Positions 30,738 through 39,067 of a DNA stretch of 41,286 nucleotides are shown here, one piece after another. The notes below the pieces were generated by a model that was given only the letters and a program-made list of their open reading frames with translations, made no database searches and had not been told where the DNA came from. Each line of letters begins with the position of its first letter. Position 1 is the first letter of the stretch. Source of the stretch: Nitrospirota bacterium (GTDB taxonomy: Bacteria > Nitrospirota > Thermodesulfovibrionia > Thermodesulfovibrionales > SM23-35). A program made the translations under genes and the position numbers. The stretch spans positions 1 to 41,286 of the forward strand of contig JBFMCL010000024.1 of the NCBI GenBank assembly GCA_040754395.1, given 5' to 3'.

Positions 30738-33700
30738 TCAGTGCTTTCTGTTTACTGTAATCTGTTTGCTGAACTCTTTTGCCTGATCCAGGAACGCCTC
30801 AAGCTGTATCTCTGTCGCGGGCGACTCCGTCCCGTCATACGGGATACTTATGCAGGGAATGCCGTAATCCCTGCCCACTCCTCTCAAGAGGGCGGTTACT
30901 ATTGTGCCGGGCATGCAGCCGAACGGCATGGCATTAATAATACCCGATGCCCCTTTTTCTATCAGGTCAATGCTTTTCCCGATGCTCAGGATAGTTTCAC
31001 CCTCAAAGGAGCTGTGGAGATATGGAGAAGCCTTATCGATAATCTCCCTTGTCTCGGGCTCCTTCAGCGTTTGCAGGAAACCATGAAAATATTTTGCAAA
31101 CCTGTGTTCTATCCTTTTCTGGAAGAATCTCTTCAGGAAAAAACTAATAATAGCAGACTTCTCCTTTTTTAACAATGCCTTCTTCAGGCCCACAAGATTG
31201 ACATAATAAATCCATTCTTCTACCGGTGCGAGCCAGACCTCTCCGCCGAGCGCTTCGACTTTTTTCACAAGGTCTTCATTCGAAAACCTGTGGGAACGGA
31301 CGAATATCTCGCCGATGATGCCGATTAGGGGCTTTCTCTCCCTGTATCTCGGAAGGTTCTCAAAGTCACGCCTTATTTCCCTGAGCGTCTCTTCAAGGGA
31401 CCCGTTATTGTCAGATTTCAACAGCTGGTACACTTTTCTGAAATAGCGTTCGTATAATGCATCCGCAGCGCCCTGCTCTTGTTCGTATGGTCTTGTTTCG
31501 TGGAGGCATTTCTGTAGCAGTTCGAAGGAGATAATGCCTTTCCATGCGTGCATGGTGAAGTCTTTTCCGACAATTCCAAGGTCTTTGTAGAAGGTGGTAT
31601 CCTGATTCGGGGAGAATATCGGTACATCAGGATATCCCAGACTGTCGAGAACGAACCTGTGGAAGACATTATATTGACCGAATCTGCAGGGACCGGTGCC
31701 TGACGGCATGAAGAAAGCGCTTTTCCCCGGGATGAAATCCGCTGCCATAGCTTTTTTCAACATGTCACCCGTGGTAACAGTGCAGGGATAGCATTCCTTG
31801 CCGGAAACGTATTTCCTTCCTATATCTGTGGTTGTTTTGTCAGATTCGGGAAGGATCTCGGCATCCACCCCGCAACGCTGAAAGGCTGCTGCAAGGGCAA
31901 ATGCATGGTCTGACATCCGCGGGATGAAGATCGTACGTTCCGCGTGATTTGTAACGGGCACAGAAGCGGGGGGAACTGTACACGGATCAGGTGCAAACGC
32001 CTGCTCGCTCCCCTGTTTCCCGTATTCGGCACGCTGGTTTTCCACGCTGTCCATGAACGCTTCGCACCTTGTTATCGCTCCCGCATCGGCACTGTGTTCA
32101 TCTATCTCGATATGGAGAAAAGGCTTTTTCCCCATTTCCTTCTTGAAGAATTTCAATATGAAAGAATCGGGCCCGCACAGAAAATTGCCAATGTAGATGG
32201 CATACAGATTGGCATGTTCGCGGACATATCTTGCGGCCTTCAGGATACGCTGTCCCGACCGCCAGTACATATTCGGCCATTCGCGCTCTATTGCATAATT
32301 CTCGATCGGGAGAAAATCATAGGGAATGGAGAGGATATCGAGATCGGCAAGTTTTTTGGGTATTTCAAGGTTAACCCCGCTGTCAAGGGAATTGTATGCC
32401 CTGCCGATGATTACAATGGTGCTGTCTTTGACTTCTGACAGTATTTCGGCTCCCTTTGTCTTTATGGCATTATTGAATTCGTCCTGTGCAGGGTAGGCGC
32501 TTTCGATTGCCTTTGAGATACGGGATTTTTTTATTCCGAAACTTTTCAAGGCAGCGGCAAGCTGATCAATAAGGAATTTTCTGCCGCGTCTCATATTTAT
32601 TACCGGTTTGAGCAGCCTGATTCCCTGGAATGCGACTTCTGAGATATAGGGAATCGTTTGTGTGTAGGGGCATGCAAGACCTCTCTCCATCCTGTCTTCA
32701 GGCGTGTTGAGATTCACAAAGCTCGGCAGGAATATAGCATCAACGTTTTTGTCCAGCAGATGCTGGATATGTCCATGTGCAACCTTCACAGGGAAGCAGG
32801 CTTCGGAAAGCACCCGCTCAAGGCCAAGATTGACAATCTGTCTGTTTGTTTTTGGGGATACTTCCACACAGAAACCCAGTTCCCAAAGAAGCGTCGTCCA
32901 GAAGGGAAGATAATCGTGAAGGTAAAAAATATAAGGAATGCCGATTACCGGTTTGCGCGATTGAGCGGACGGCTCTGATCCATTGCCCTTTCCCGGATGC
33001 TCTTTGCCGGAGGAGGAATGTTCTTCCGGACTAAGGCTGCCGTCTGCTGCTTTTCTTTCGAGATGTTCTTTCCATAGCATCTCTTCCCTGAAAAGGAAGA
33101 GGTCCGGCTTTCCTGACGGTTTTTTCTTCCTCACATCGTATTTTTCACATCGTCCGCCGTAAAAGAGGAAACCGCCTTCCCCGGCAATCTTAACCCTGTT
33201 GATCTCACAGACATTCGGACAGCCTTTGCATTCAAATGAGGATATCTCGTACGGGCGTTTCGATAGTTCGAATCCCTTGAATGTTGTAGCGGACGCACAC
33301 TGGTGTGTGTCCTGCCCGTTGCCCGATGATTCCCGGATTCCCATGTGTCTTTTCGCTATCAACGCCATGCCGATCGCTCCGGTGACGTCATGGTGGGGAG
33401 GGACAGTTATTTTTTTGTCAAGATATTTTTCGAATGCAGCAACAACGGATTTGTTGAAGGCAACCCCGCCCTGAAAAAATATATTGCTGCCGATATGCTT
33501 TCCGGCAACAACCCGGTTGATATAGTTCTGTACAATCGAATATGCAAGACCTGCAAGAAGGTCATTCCTGTCGGCTCCTTTCTGCAGATTTGCCATCAGG
33601 GAATTTTCCATGAATACCGTGCACCTTTCACCCAGCCTGCAGGGATGCTTCGCAGAGAGCGCAGACTCCTCAAATTCGCCTTTGACCGAGATGTTAAGCT

Positions 33701-35075
33701 TCTCGGCCTGTTCCTCAAGAAAAGATCCTGTTCCGGCTGCACAGGCCTTGTTCATTTCAAAGTCAATGATTACCCCGTTTTTCAGGGATATGAACTTTGA
33801 GTCCTGTCCCCCGATTTCGAATATGGTATCAACTTCCCTGTCGATAAAGGCTGCTGCGGTGGCCTGGGCAGTGATCTCGTTTTTGACAATGTCTGCCCCC
33901 ACATAATCGGCGATCATATATCTGCCGGACCCGGTTGTTCCGACGCCCATAATCTCAACACGTTCCCCCACCTCTTCCTCTATCTCTGAAAGGCCCTGCA
34001 TGACGGCTTCTATGGGCCGTCCTGATGTCATGAGATACCGCTTTGCAAGGAGTCTTCCTTCTTCATCAATGACCGCAAGATTTGTGCTTATGGACCCTAT
34101 ATCTATACCGAGATAGGCCCTGGTCCGTTCGGAATTGAGGGGATCTGTTTCATGGATCCGGCCAACCGACATTTCCCGGCTGGCTGATGATGCATTATTG
34201 CCGAGCGGCGGATACCCCTCATTAAGAGGCCGGTACGATTTCAGGAATTCCTCTATTCGTGAAATGTCAAAATGCTGCTGAGTTTTTTCCTGAATATTTT
34301 TTAATGCGGCGCCGATTGCGCCCATTAAGGCATGATCTTCCGGAACAAGAAGTTCATGAAGTCCGAGTATTTCTCTGAATGCACGCACCATTCCCTTATT
34401 TGCCGCCACTCCTCCCTGGAATGATACAGGAGGAACCAGGAGCCTTCCTCTTGAAATGGAACCCTTGAAGTTTCTCGCAACAGCAAAACAAAGTCCTGCC
34501 ACGATATCTTCAACAGGAGTTGCGATCTGCTGGAGGTGAATCATGTCGGATTTCGCAAACACACTGCATCTCCCTGCTATCCTGGGAGGTTTTTTCGACA
34601 TGAGCGCAAGGTCGCTGAATTCTTCAATAGTAAGCTTCAACCGTTCTGCCTGCTGGTCAAGAAAGGAACCGGTTCCTGCAGCGCATACGGAATTCATGGA
34701 AAAGTCTTTTATCGAGCGCGTATCTTCGTCAAGGAGAATAAGCTTTGAATCTTCCCCACCCATTTCTATGATCGTCTTTATGTGCGGGAAAAGAACATGG
34801 GTCGAATATGCCTGGGCGACAATCTCATTCACCGGTTCTATGCCAAGAATGGACGCGACCAGTCTTCCGGCCGAACCGGTGACGGACAGAGAGCGGGTAT
34901 TCGAGTCATGAAGATGAAATATTTCTGACTCTGCAACTTCTCTCAGGAGTTTGAGGGCAATGGCAATGGGATGCCCTTTATGTCTTTGGTAGCGGCTGTA
35001 AAGCTTGCTGCTTGCATCATCCAGAACAACAAGCTTTACACTGACCGAACCTGCATCCAGACCGATAAAGATCAT
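30738..35075 (-). CDS. 2-hydroxyacyl-CoA dehydratase activase fusion (BcrAD/HgdC + DUF2229 + HgdB-like)
   Basis: A 1445-residue cytoplasmic protein. Two ASKHA-type activase domains stand in tandem: about 1-262 (IGLDAGSVSVKL, GGEDSK, NSVCAAGTGSFLDQQ with Cys131, AGRCSVFAKSD) and 320-580 (LGIDIGSISTNL, GGQDSK, NKACAAGTGSFLEEQ with Cys445, GERCTVFMENS). In HgdC these Cys hold one [4Fe-4S] between two subunits and fire an ATP-driven electron into the dehydratase. A Cys cluster follows (616, 619, 623, 643), then a DUF2229 region from about 690 (VIGIPYIFYLHDYLPFWTTL) and a second HgdB-like region with ECYPCTVTTGDM and PSGTGPCRFGQY. Such giant fusions are widespread in anaerobes with no known substrate. 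No separate dehydratase gene is nearby. The promoter is an extended -10 at 35096. Confidence 0.9.
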   Translation of the reverse strand: MIFIGLDAGSVSVKLVVLDDASSKLYSRYQRHKGHPIAIALKLLREVAESEIFHLHDSNTRSLSVTGSAGRLVASILGIEPVNEIVAQAYSTHVLFPHIKTIIEMGGEDSKLILLDEDTRSIKDFSMNSVCAAGTGSFLDQQAERLKLTIEEFSDLALMSKKPPRIAGRCSVFAKSDMIHLQQIATPVEDIVAGLCFAVARNFKGSISRGRLLVPPVSFQGGVAANKGMVRAFREILGLHELLVPEDHALMGAIGAALKNIQEKTQQHFDISRIEEFLKSYRPLNEGYPPLGNNASSASREMSVGRIHETDPLNSERTRAYLGIDIGSISTNLAVIDEEGRLLAKRYLMTSGRPIEAVMQGLSEIEEEVGERVEIMGVGTTGSGRYMIADYVGADIVKNEITAQATAAAFIDREVDTIFEIGGQDSKFISLKNGVIIDFEMNKACAAGTGSFLEEQAEKLNISVKGEFEESALSAKHPCRLGERCTVFMENSLMANLQKGADRNDLLAGLAYSIVQNYINRVVAGKHIGSNIFFQGGVAFNKSVVAAFEKYLDKKITVPPHHDVTGAIGMALIAKRHMGIRESSGNGQDTHQCASATTFKGFELSKRPYEISSFECKGCPNVCEINRVKIAGEGGFLFYGGRCEKYDVRKKKPSGKPDLFLFREEMLWKEHLERKAADGSLSPEEHSSSGKEHPGKGNGSEPSAQSRKPVIGIPYIFYLHDYLPFWTTLLWELGFCVEVSPKTNRQIVNLGLERVLSEACFPVKVAHGHIQHLLDKNVDAIFLPSFVNLNTPEDRMERGLACPYTQTIPYISEVAFQGIRLLKPVINMRRGRKFLIDQLAAALKSFGIKKSRISKAIESAYPAQDEFNNAIKTKGAEILSEVKDSTIVIIGRAYNSLDSGVNLEIPKKLADLDILSIPYDFLPIENYAIEREWPNMYWRSGQRILKAARYVREHANLYAIYIGNFLCGPDSFILKFFKKEMGKKPFLHIEIDEHSADAGAITRCEAFMDSVENQRAEYGKQGSEQAFAPDPCTVPPASVPVTNHAERTIFIPRMSDHAFALAAAFQRCGVDAEILPESDKTTTDIGRKYVSGKECYPCTVTTGDMLKKAMAADFIPGKSAFFMPSGTGPCRFGQYNVFHRFVLDSLGYPDVPIFSPNQDTTFYKDLGIVGKDFTMHAWKGIISFELLQKCLHETRPYEQEQGAADALYERYFRKVYQLLKSDNNGSLEETLREIRRDFENLPRYRERKPLIGIIGEIFVRSHRFSNEDLVKKVEALGGEVWLAPVEEWIYYVNLVGLKKALLKKEKSAIISFFLKRFFQKRIEHRFAKYFHGFLQTLKEPETREIIDKASPYLHSSFEGETILSIGKSIDLIEKGASGIINAMPFGCMPGTIVTALLRGVGRDYGIPCISIPYDGTESPATEIQLEAFLDQAKEFSKQITVNRKH

Positions 35076-35095
35076 TGCTGTTCCGATTTTTTAGC

Positions 35096-35104
35096 ATTAT
35101 ACCA
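35096..35104 (-). promoter_or_regulatory. Extended -10 promoter of the activase fusion
   Basis: On the minus strand TGG-TATAAT (35096-35104) gives an extended -10 element. The best -35 at 17 bases, TTCATG, is poor, which is normal for extended -10 promoters. The expected leader is about 14 bases before the ATG at 35075. Confidence 0.55.
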
Positions 35105-35142
35105 TATACCCGGCATCTCATGAACCGGAAAGGACTTCAGCA

Positions 35143-35718
35143 TCAGTAGATCCACGGGCAGATACGTGAAGGAACTTTTTCCCTGTAACGCCTGTAGCTT
35201 TCACCGAACCGGACCGAGAGTTCTCTCTCCTCGAGGGGAATGATGAAGGTAACCACTATGAAGAGATCCAGAAGAGTCAGAATGCCGACAGCAATCACGC
35301 CGGTCATGAGGAAAACACCCGAGAATATCAGGGTATGTGCTGAGTAAGTCGGGTGCCTTACACGCGAGAAGGGGCCTCTGGTCACAAGGTTTTCTCTGAT
35401 CCTGTGCGAGATTTCCGGGACGCCGATAATGCCCCACAGTCCGAGAAGCTTTGCCGTCCATATGTGCAGAAGGGAGCCTGAAGCGAGGAAGAATATGCCG
35501 AGGATCTTCAGTGACACAGGCAACTCTGCATTTGTCTGAATCAGAAATTCTCTGTTCATATAAATGAGATACGCAACGGGTACCCAAGTGAAGAGAGGCA
35601 TCATGTAGGTGAAAAACCCGATTCTTCTGAAAAAGCCCGGAAAAAAATGCACGGGGATCCAGAAAAGCGGAATGACAGGCCAGAACATAATCGTCATAAT
35701 GGCGATGAGATCATTCAT
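35143..35718 (-). CDS. Isoprenylcysteine carboxyl methyltransferase (ICMT) family membrane protein
   Basis: A 192-residue integral membrane protein with about five spans (IMTIMFWPVIPLFWIPVHFF, FFTYMMPLFTWVPVAYLIYM, SLKILGIFFLASGSLLHIW, two more near the C-terminus). The C-terminal ICMT/PEMT signature is clear: LVTRGPFSRVRHPTYSAHTL for SAM binding, then PLEERELSVRFGESYRRYRE. Bacterial members methylate small molecules or lipids; the substrate is unknown. The frame is open to 36012, inside glyQ, but the ATG at 35718 begins the first membrane helix and has AGAGG upstream. It lies between glyQ (154 bases) and the activase fusion, all on the minus strand. In most genomes glyS would stand here. Confidence 0.8.
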   Translation of the reverse strand: MNDLIAIMTIMFWPVIPLFWIPVHFFPGFFRRIGFFTYMMPLFTWVPVAYLIYMNREFLIQTNAELPVSLKILGIFFLASGSLLHIWTAKLLGLWGIIGVPEISHRIRENLVTRGPFSRVRHPTYSAHTLIFSGVFLMTGVIAVGILTLLDLFIVVTFIIPLEERELSVRFGESYRRYREKVPSRICPWIY

Positions 35719-35872
35719 CGGGTTATCCTCTCCTGTGACAGGCGTATAAAATACAGGATACCATAATGATTCAAACAGGCGATATTTCCGGTATGCCATG
35801 TTCTGCAAGTAAAGAAAAAACACCGATATCCCGGCAGCAAAAGGTATTTCTGCCGGACAGCGTTGCGGAAAA

Positions 35873-36748
35873 CTAAGAGGCGCCTGAAAGGAGCGGGTAC
35901 CCCATCTCTTCACGCTGATTGAAGTACGCCCTTGCACACAGCCGGGCAAGATTCCTGACACGTGCAATATAGCCCGTTCTCTCGGTGACAGATATTGCTC
36001 CTCGTGCATCAAGCAGGTTGAAAGTATGCGAGCATTTCAGGCAAAACTCATACGACGGAAGTACCAGTCCGGCTTCATTCAGCCGGATGGATTCCTTCTC
36101 AAAAGATTCAAACTGTCTCATCAGAAGTTCGGTGTCTGCATAATCAAAATTGAACTTGGAGAATTCCACTTCTCCGGTATGGTGTATTTCACCGTATTTT
36201 ATGCCTTTGCACCACTCGAGACTGTAAACGTTATCCACTTCCTGCAGATACATGGCGATTCTTTCAAGACCGTAGGTGAGTTCAAGGGATACCGGTTTCA
36301 GGTCTATGCCTCCGACCTGCTGGAAATAGGTGAACTGGGTAATTTCCATGCCGTCAAGCCAGACTTCCCAGCCAAGTCCCCAGGCCCCGAGTGTCGGTGA
36401 TTCCCAGTCATCCTCGACAAACCTGATATCGTGTTTGAGAGGATCAATGCCAAGGTAGGAGATGCTTTCAAGATAGACCTCCTGGCTGTCAGGCGGGGAT
36501 GGCTTCAGGATGACCTGATACTGATAATAATGCTGGAGCCTGTTCGGATTTTCTCCGTATCTGCCGTCTGTCGGCCTTCTTGAGGGCTCAACATATGCCA
36601 CTTTCCATGGTTCCGGTCCAAGAACCCTGAAAAAAGTGGCGGGATGGAATGTCCCTGCGCCTACCTCAATATCATATGGCTGCAACAGAATGCAGCCCTT
36701 CTCGGACCAGAACTGATGGAGCTGCAAAATAAGATCCTGAAAATACAT
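35873..36748 (-). CDS. glyQ: Glycyl-tRNA synthetase alpha subunit
   Basis: Catalytic subunit of the bacterial alpha2-beta2 class II glycyl-tRNA synthetase. The 291-residue protein starts [19 protein letters not shown] and has [39 protein letters not shown] (motif 2 region) and [11 protein letters not shown] (motif 3), all family standard. The ATG at 36748 stands four bases after GGAGG; the open frame nine codons upstream is ignored. A consensus promoter lies at 36771-36800. The beta subunit gene glyS, usually directly downstream, is absent here and must be elsewhere. I looked for a T-box leader and saw none: the leader is only about 16 bases. Confidence 0.96.
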   Translation of the reverse strand: MYFQDLILQLHQFWSEKGCILLQPYDIEVGAGTFHPATFFRVLGPEPWKVAYVEPSRRPTDGRYGENPNRLQHYYQYQVILKPSPPDSQEVYLESISYLGIDPLKHDIRFVEDDWESPTLGAWGLGWEVWLDGMEITQFTYFQQVGGIDLKPVSLELTYGLERIAMYLQEVDNVYSLEWCKGIKYGEIHHTGEVEFSKFNFDYADTELLMRQFESFEKESIRLNEAGLVLPSYEFCLKCSHTFNLLDARGAISVTERTGYIARVRNLARLCARAYFNQREEMGYPLLSGAS

Positions 36749-36770
36749 AGCACCTCCGGTAAAGTAAAAA

Positions 36771-36800
36771 ATCATAAAAGAAGAAGTTGCAGTTTGTCAA
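36771..36800 (-). promoter_or_regulatory. Sigma-70 promoter for glyQ
   Basis: On the minus strand TTGACA (36795-36800), an 18-base spacer and TATGAT (36771-36776) form a good promoter. The start would be near 36764, leaving about 16 leader bases that include GGAGG. A 12-bp inverted repeat (36776-36833) has one arm inside the spacer. Confidence 0.8.
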
Positions 36801-36833
36801 TCAGCCACCATGCAGCGGGGGACTTCTTCTTTT
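36776..36833. repeat. 12-bp perfect inverted repeat around the glyQ -35 box
   Basis: AAAAGAAGAAGT (36776-36787) and ACTTCTTCTTTT (36822-36833) are perfect complements 34 bases apart. One arm fills the spacer of the glyQ promoter, the other lies upstream of its -35 box. The placement suits an operator pair for a regulator, but a chance purine/pyrimidine run is possible. Confidence 0.5.
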
Positions 36834-36930
36834 CAGAAAACCATCAGCCCGGGATTGTCACATTGGGCAGGATGAGAAGAAAGTATATCGATATGCTGCT
36901 TTTCTGAAGCGATGAAAGGCGCATCTTTTG

Positions 36931-36939
36931 TGGTATAAT
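36931..36939 (+). promoter_or_regulatory. Extended -10 promoter of vorB, leaderless
   Basis: TGG-TATAAT (36931-36939) is a perfect extended -10 element; no good -35 is seen at the usual distance. Only nine bases separate it from the ATG at 36949, so transcription should start within about three bases of, or at, the start codon. Confidence 0.7.
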
Positions 36940-36948
36940 TTTCAGCAA

Positions 36949-38046
36949 ATGCACAGGAAAATTCTCATGAGGGGCAATGAAGCGATCGCAGAGGCTGCAA
37001 TCCGGGCTGGATGCCGCTTTTATGCAGGCTACCCGATAACTCCGCAGAACGAAATCCCGGAATATATGTCCCGCAGAATGCCTGAAATCGGCGGTGTGTT
37101 CATACAGGCCGAAAGTGAGGTGGCTGCGATTAATATGGTATACGGGGCTTCTGCTGCGGGTGCGAGAGCCATGACCTCATCGAGCAGCCCCGGCATAAGT
37201 CTTATGCAGGAGGCGATCTCATTTCTGGCGGGTGCGGAACTGCCGGCGGTTATCGTGAATATGCAGAGGGGAGGGCCCGGTCTCGGGAATATTTCCGGCA
37301 GCCAGTCAGACTATTTCCAGTCGGTGAAGGGAGGCGGGCACGGTGATTACCGGATGATCGTGTATGCACCAAACAGCCTTCAGGAACTTTGGGACCTTAC
37401 CATGCTTGCGTTTGATAAGGCCGATGAATACAGAACTCCGGCAATGATTCTCGGAGACGGCATTATCGGCCAGATGATGGAACCATTCCATCAGCATCCG
37501 CATGTGCCGCCTGATCTTCCTGCAAAGAACTGGATTCTCGACGGGTGCAGGAACAGGCAGCCAAGGGTGATAAAAACCCTGTATATGGGAGACGGAGAAC
37601 TGGAAATGAGGAACACCATTCTCCAGAGGAAATACAAGCTGATGAAAAGCAAAGAGGTCAGATGTGAAAGCTATTATGCCGATGACGCGGAATTCGTGAT
37701 TGTTGCGTTCGGAATAGTTGCGCGGATTGCCCTTGCTGCGGTTAAGAGACTCAGGAGGGAGGGGGTCAAAGCGGGTCTTTTCAGACCGATTACGCTTTTC
37801 CCGTTTCCTGAAGAGGAGCTGTTTTTTCTTTCCGGAGAAAAGAGGCGTTTCATCACGATAGAAATGAACACCGGGCAGATGGTGGAGGATGTCAGGCTTG
37901 CAGTAAACGGAAGGTCAGAGGTAGAATTTTATGGCAGGGCAGGTGGCGCCCTTATAACACCTGAAGAGGTCGAGCAGATGGTAAGCATGGTAATAAGCCG
38001 GAGCCGGTATCGTGTTAATGAAGAATTCAACCACAGGGATGTTTAA
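36949..38046 (+). CDS. vorB: 2-oxoacid:ferredoxin oxidoreductase, alpha-type subunit VorB (orphan)
   Basis: Subunit of the ferredoxin-linked enzymes that oxidise (or form) 2-oxoacids such as 2-oxoisovalerate or 2-oxoglutarate. The 365-residue protein matches VorB/KorA in order: LMRGNEAIAEAAIRAGCRFY, GYPITPQNEIPEYMS, the TSSSSPGISLMQEAISF segment, NMQRGGPGLGNISGSQSD, GGHGDYRMIVYAPNS, and a late domain with LFRPITLFPFPEEEL. It lacks the thiamine-binding site, which sits on the beta subunit; the genes for beta, gamma and ferredoxin-like subunits are all missing next to it, where they normally follow. The ATG at 36949 fits the family start and is preceded by a promoter nine bases away; ATG 36967, behind AGGAAA, is the alternative. 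Confidence 0.9.
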   Translation: MHRKILMRGNEAIAEAAIRAGCRFYAGYPITPQNEIPEYMSRRMPEIGGVFIQAESEVAAINMVYGASAAGARAMTSSSSPGISLMQEAISFLAGAELPAVIVNMQRGGPGLGNISGSQSDYFQSVKGGGHGDYRMIVYAPNSLQELWDLTMLAFDKADEYRTPAMILGDGIIGQMMEPFHQHPHVPPDLPAKNWILDGCRNRQPRVIKTLYMGDGELEMRNTILQRKYKLMKSKEVRCESYYADDAEFVIVAFGIVARIALAAVKRLRREGVKAGLFRPITLFPFPEEELFFLSGEKRRFITIEMNTGQMVEDVRLAVNGRSEVEFYGRAGGALITPEEVEQMVSMVISRSRYRVNEEFNHRDV

Positions 38047-38067
38047 GGTGAGTATCTTCTGTCAATA

Positions 38068-38096
38068 TTGAAAAAAAGTTTTCTGTCTTTTTTCAA
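38068..38096 (+). terminator. AT-rich hairpin after vorB
   Basis: TTGAAAAAAAG (38068-38078) faces CTTTTTTCAA (38087-38096) across an eight-base loop, 21 bases after the vorB stop and just before the str promoter. The stem is nearly all A-T pairs, so it is a weak terminator at best. Confidence 0.4.
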
Positions 38097-38107
38097 CAGC
38101 AGATACC

Positions 38108-38136
38108 TTGACAAAAAGATTTTTCTCTGGTAATAT
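38108..38136 (+). promoter_or_regulatory. Strong promoter of the str operon
   Basis: TTGACA (38108-38113), a 17-base spacer ending in TGG (extended -10) and TAATAT (38131-38136) make a near-ideal sigma-70 promoter. The start near 38143 leaves about 48 leader bases before rpsL. Confidence 0.88.
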
Positions 38137-38190
38137 TTCCACTTGCTGTGTAATCCAGCTTTCATAATTAAATAATTGTTTGGAGGTAAA

Positions 38191-38562
38191 GTGCCTACTA
38201 TAGCACAACTGGTAAAAAACGGGCGTGAGAAGGTCAGGATCAAGACCAAAAGTCCGGCGCTGAGATCGTGTCCCCAGAAGAGAGGTGTCTGTGTCAGGGT
38301 GTATACCACAACACCGAAAAAGCCCAATTCCGCCTTAAGGAAGGTTGCAAGGGTCAGACTGATGAATGCTATGGAGGTTACCGCATACATTCCCGGAGTA
38401 GGTCATAATCTCCAGGAACATTCCATTGTGATGATAAGAGGTGGCAGAGTAAAGGATCTTCCCGGTGTACGGTATCACATCATCAGAGGAACTCTGGATT
38501 CCATGGGAGTTGCCGACAGGAGGCGGGGGAGATCAAAATACGGGGCAAAAAAGCCTAAATAA
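38191..38562 (+). CDS. rpsL: Ribosomal protein uS12
   Basis: Small-subunit protein at the decoding site. The 123-residue protein starts at a GTG ([14 protein letters not shown]) behind GGAGGTAAA; an ATG five codons earlier lies upstream of that site and is unlikely. [18 protein letters not shown] and [20 protein letters not shown] are conserved, with Lys43 and Lys88, the classic streptomycin positions, both unchanged. First gene of the str operon rpsL-rpsG-fusA-tuf. Confidence 0.98.
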   Translation: MPTIAQLVKNGREKVRIKTKSPALRSCPQKRGVCVRVYTTTPKKPNSALRKVARVRLMNAMEVTAYIPGVGHNLQEHSIVMIRGGRVKDLPGVRYHIIRGTLDSMGVADRRRGRSKYGAKKPK

Positions 38563-38575
38563 GAGAGAGTAATAC

Positions 38576-39046
38576 ATGCCAAGAAGAAGAGTTGCAGAAA
38601 AAAGAGATATTTTGCCTGATCCGAAATTCAACAGTAAAATCGTCAGCAAATTCATTAATGCCCTGATGGAGAGCGGAAAGAAATCCACTGCAGAGCAGAT
38701 CTGCTATCGCGCGTTCGATATCCTGAAGCAGAAGACAGGCAACGATCCCCTTAAAGTATTCAAGACGGCTCTCGAAAATGCGAAACCTGTTCTGGAAGTC
38801 AAGCCGAGGAGAGTCGGCGGAGCAACATATCAGGTGCCTGTCGAGATCAGGCCTCACAGGCGTACGGCCCTTGCATTCAGGTGGATTATCAATTATTCAA
38901 GGGCAAGAAATGAAAAGACCATGCGGGAAAGGCTTGCAGGAGAGTTGCTGGATGCGTTTAACAATACGGGGTCTACGATCAAGAAAAAAGAAGATACCCA
39001 CAAAATGGCAGATGCCAATAAGGCTTTTGCACATTATAGATGGTAG
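38576..39046 (+). CDS. rpsG: Ribosomal protein uS7
   Basis: Primary 16S rRNA-binding protein that starts assembly of the 30S head. The 156-residue protein has [20 protein letters not shown], the central [40 protein letters not shown] and the C-terminal [21 protein letters not shown]. Normal length. It starts 13 bases after rpsL with a GAGAG ribosome-binding stretch. Confidence 0.98.
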   Translation: MPRRRVAEKRDILPDPKFNSKIVSKFINALMESGKKSTAEQICYRAFDILKQKTGNDPLKVFKTALENAKPVLEVKPRRVGGATYQVPVEIRPHRRTALAFRWIINYSRARNEKTMRERLAGELLDAFNNTGSTIKKKEDTHKMADANKAFAHYRW

Positions 39047-39067
39047 GAAGAATAGAGGAGAAAGGTT

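Noticed and set aside
36749-36900. T-box or other riboswitch leader for glyQ
   Set aside because: The promoter at 36771-36800 leaves a leader of only about 16 bases, and no T-box sequence or specifier loop is visible.
38191-38562. Streptomycin-resistance substitutions in rpsL
   Set aside because: Lys43 and Lys88 are both the wild-type residues.
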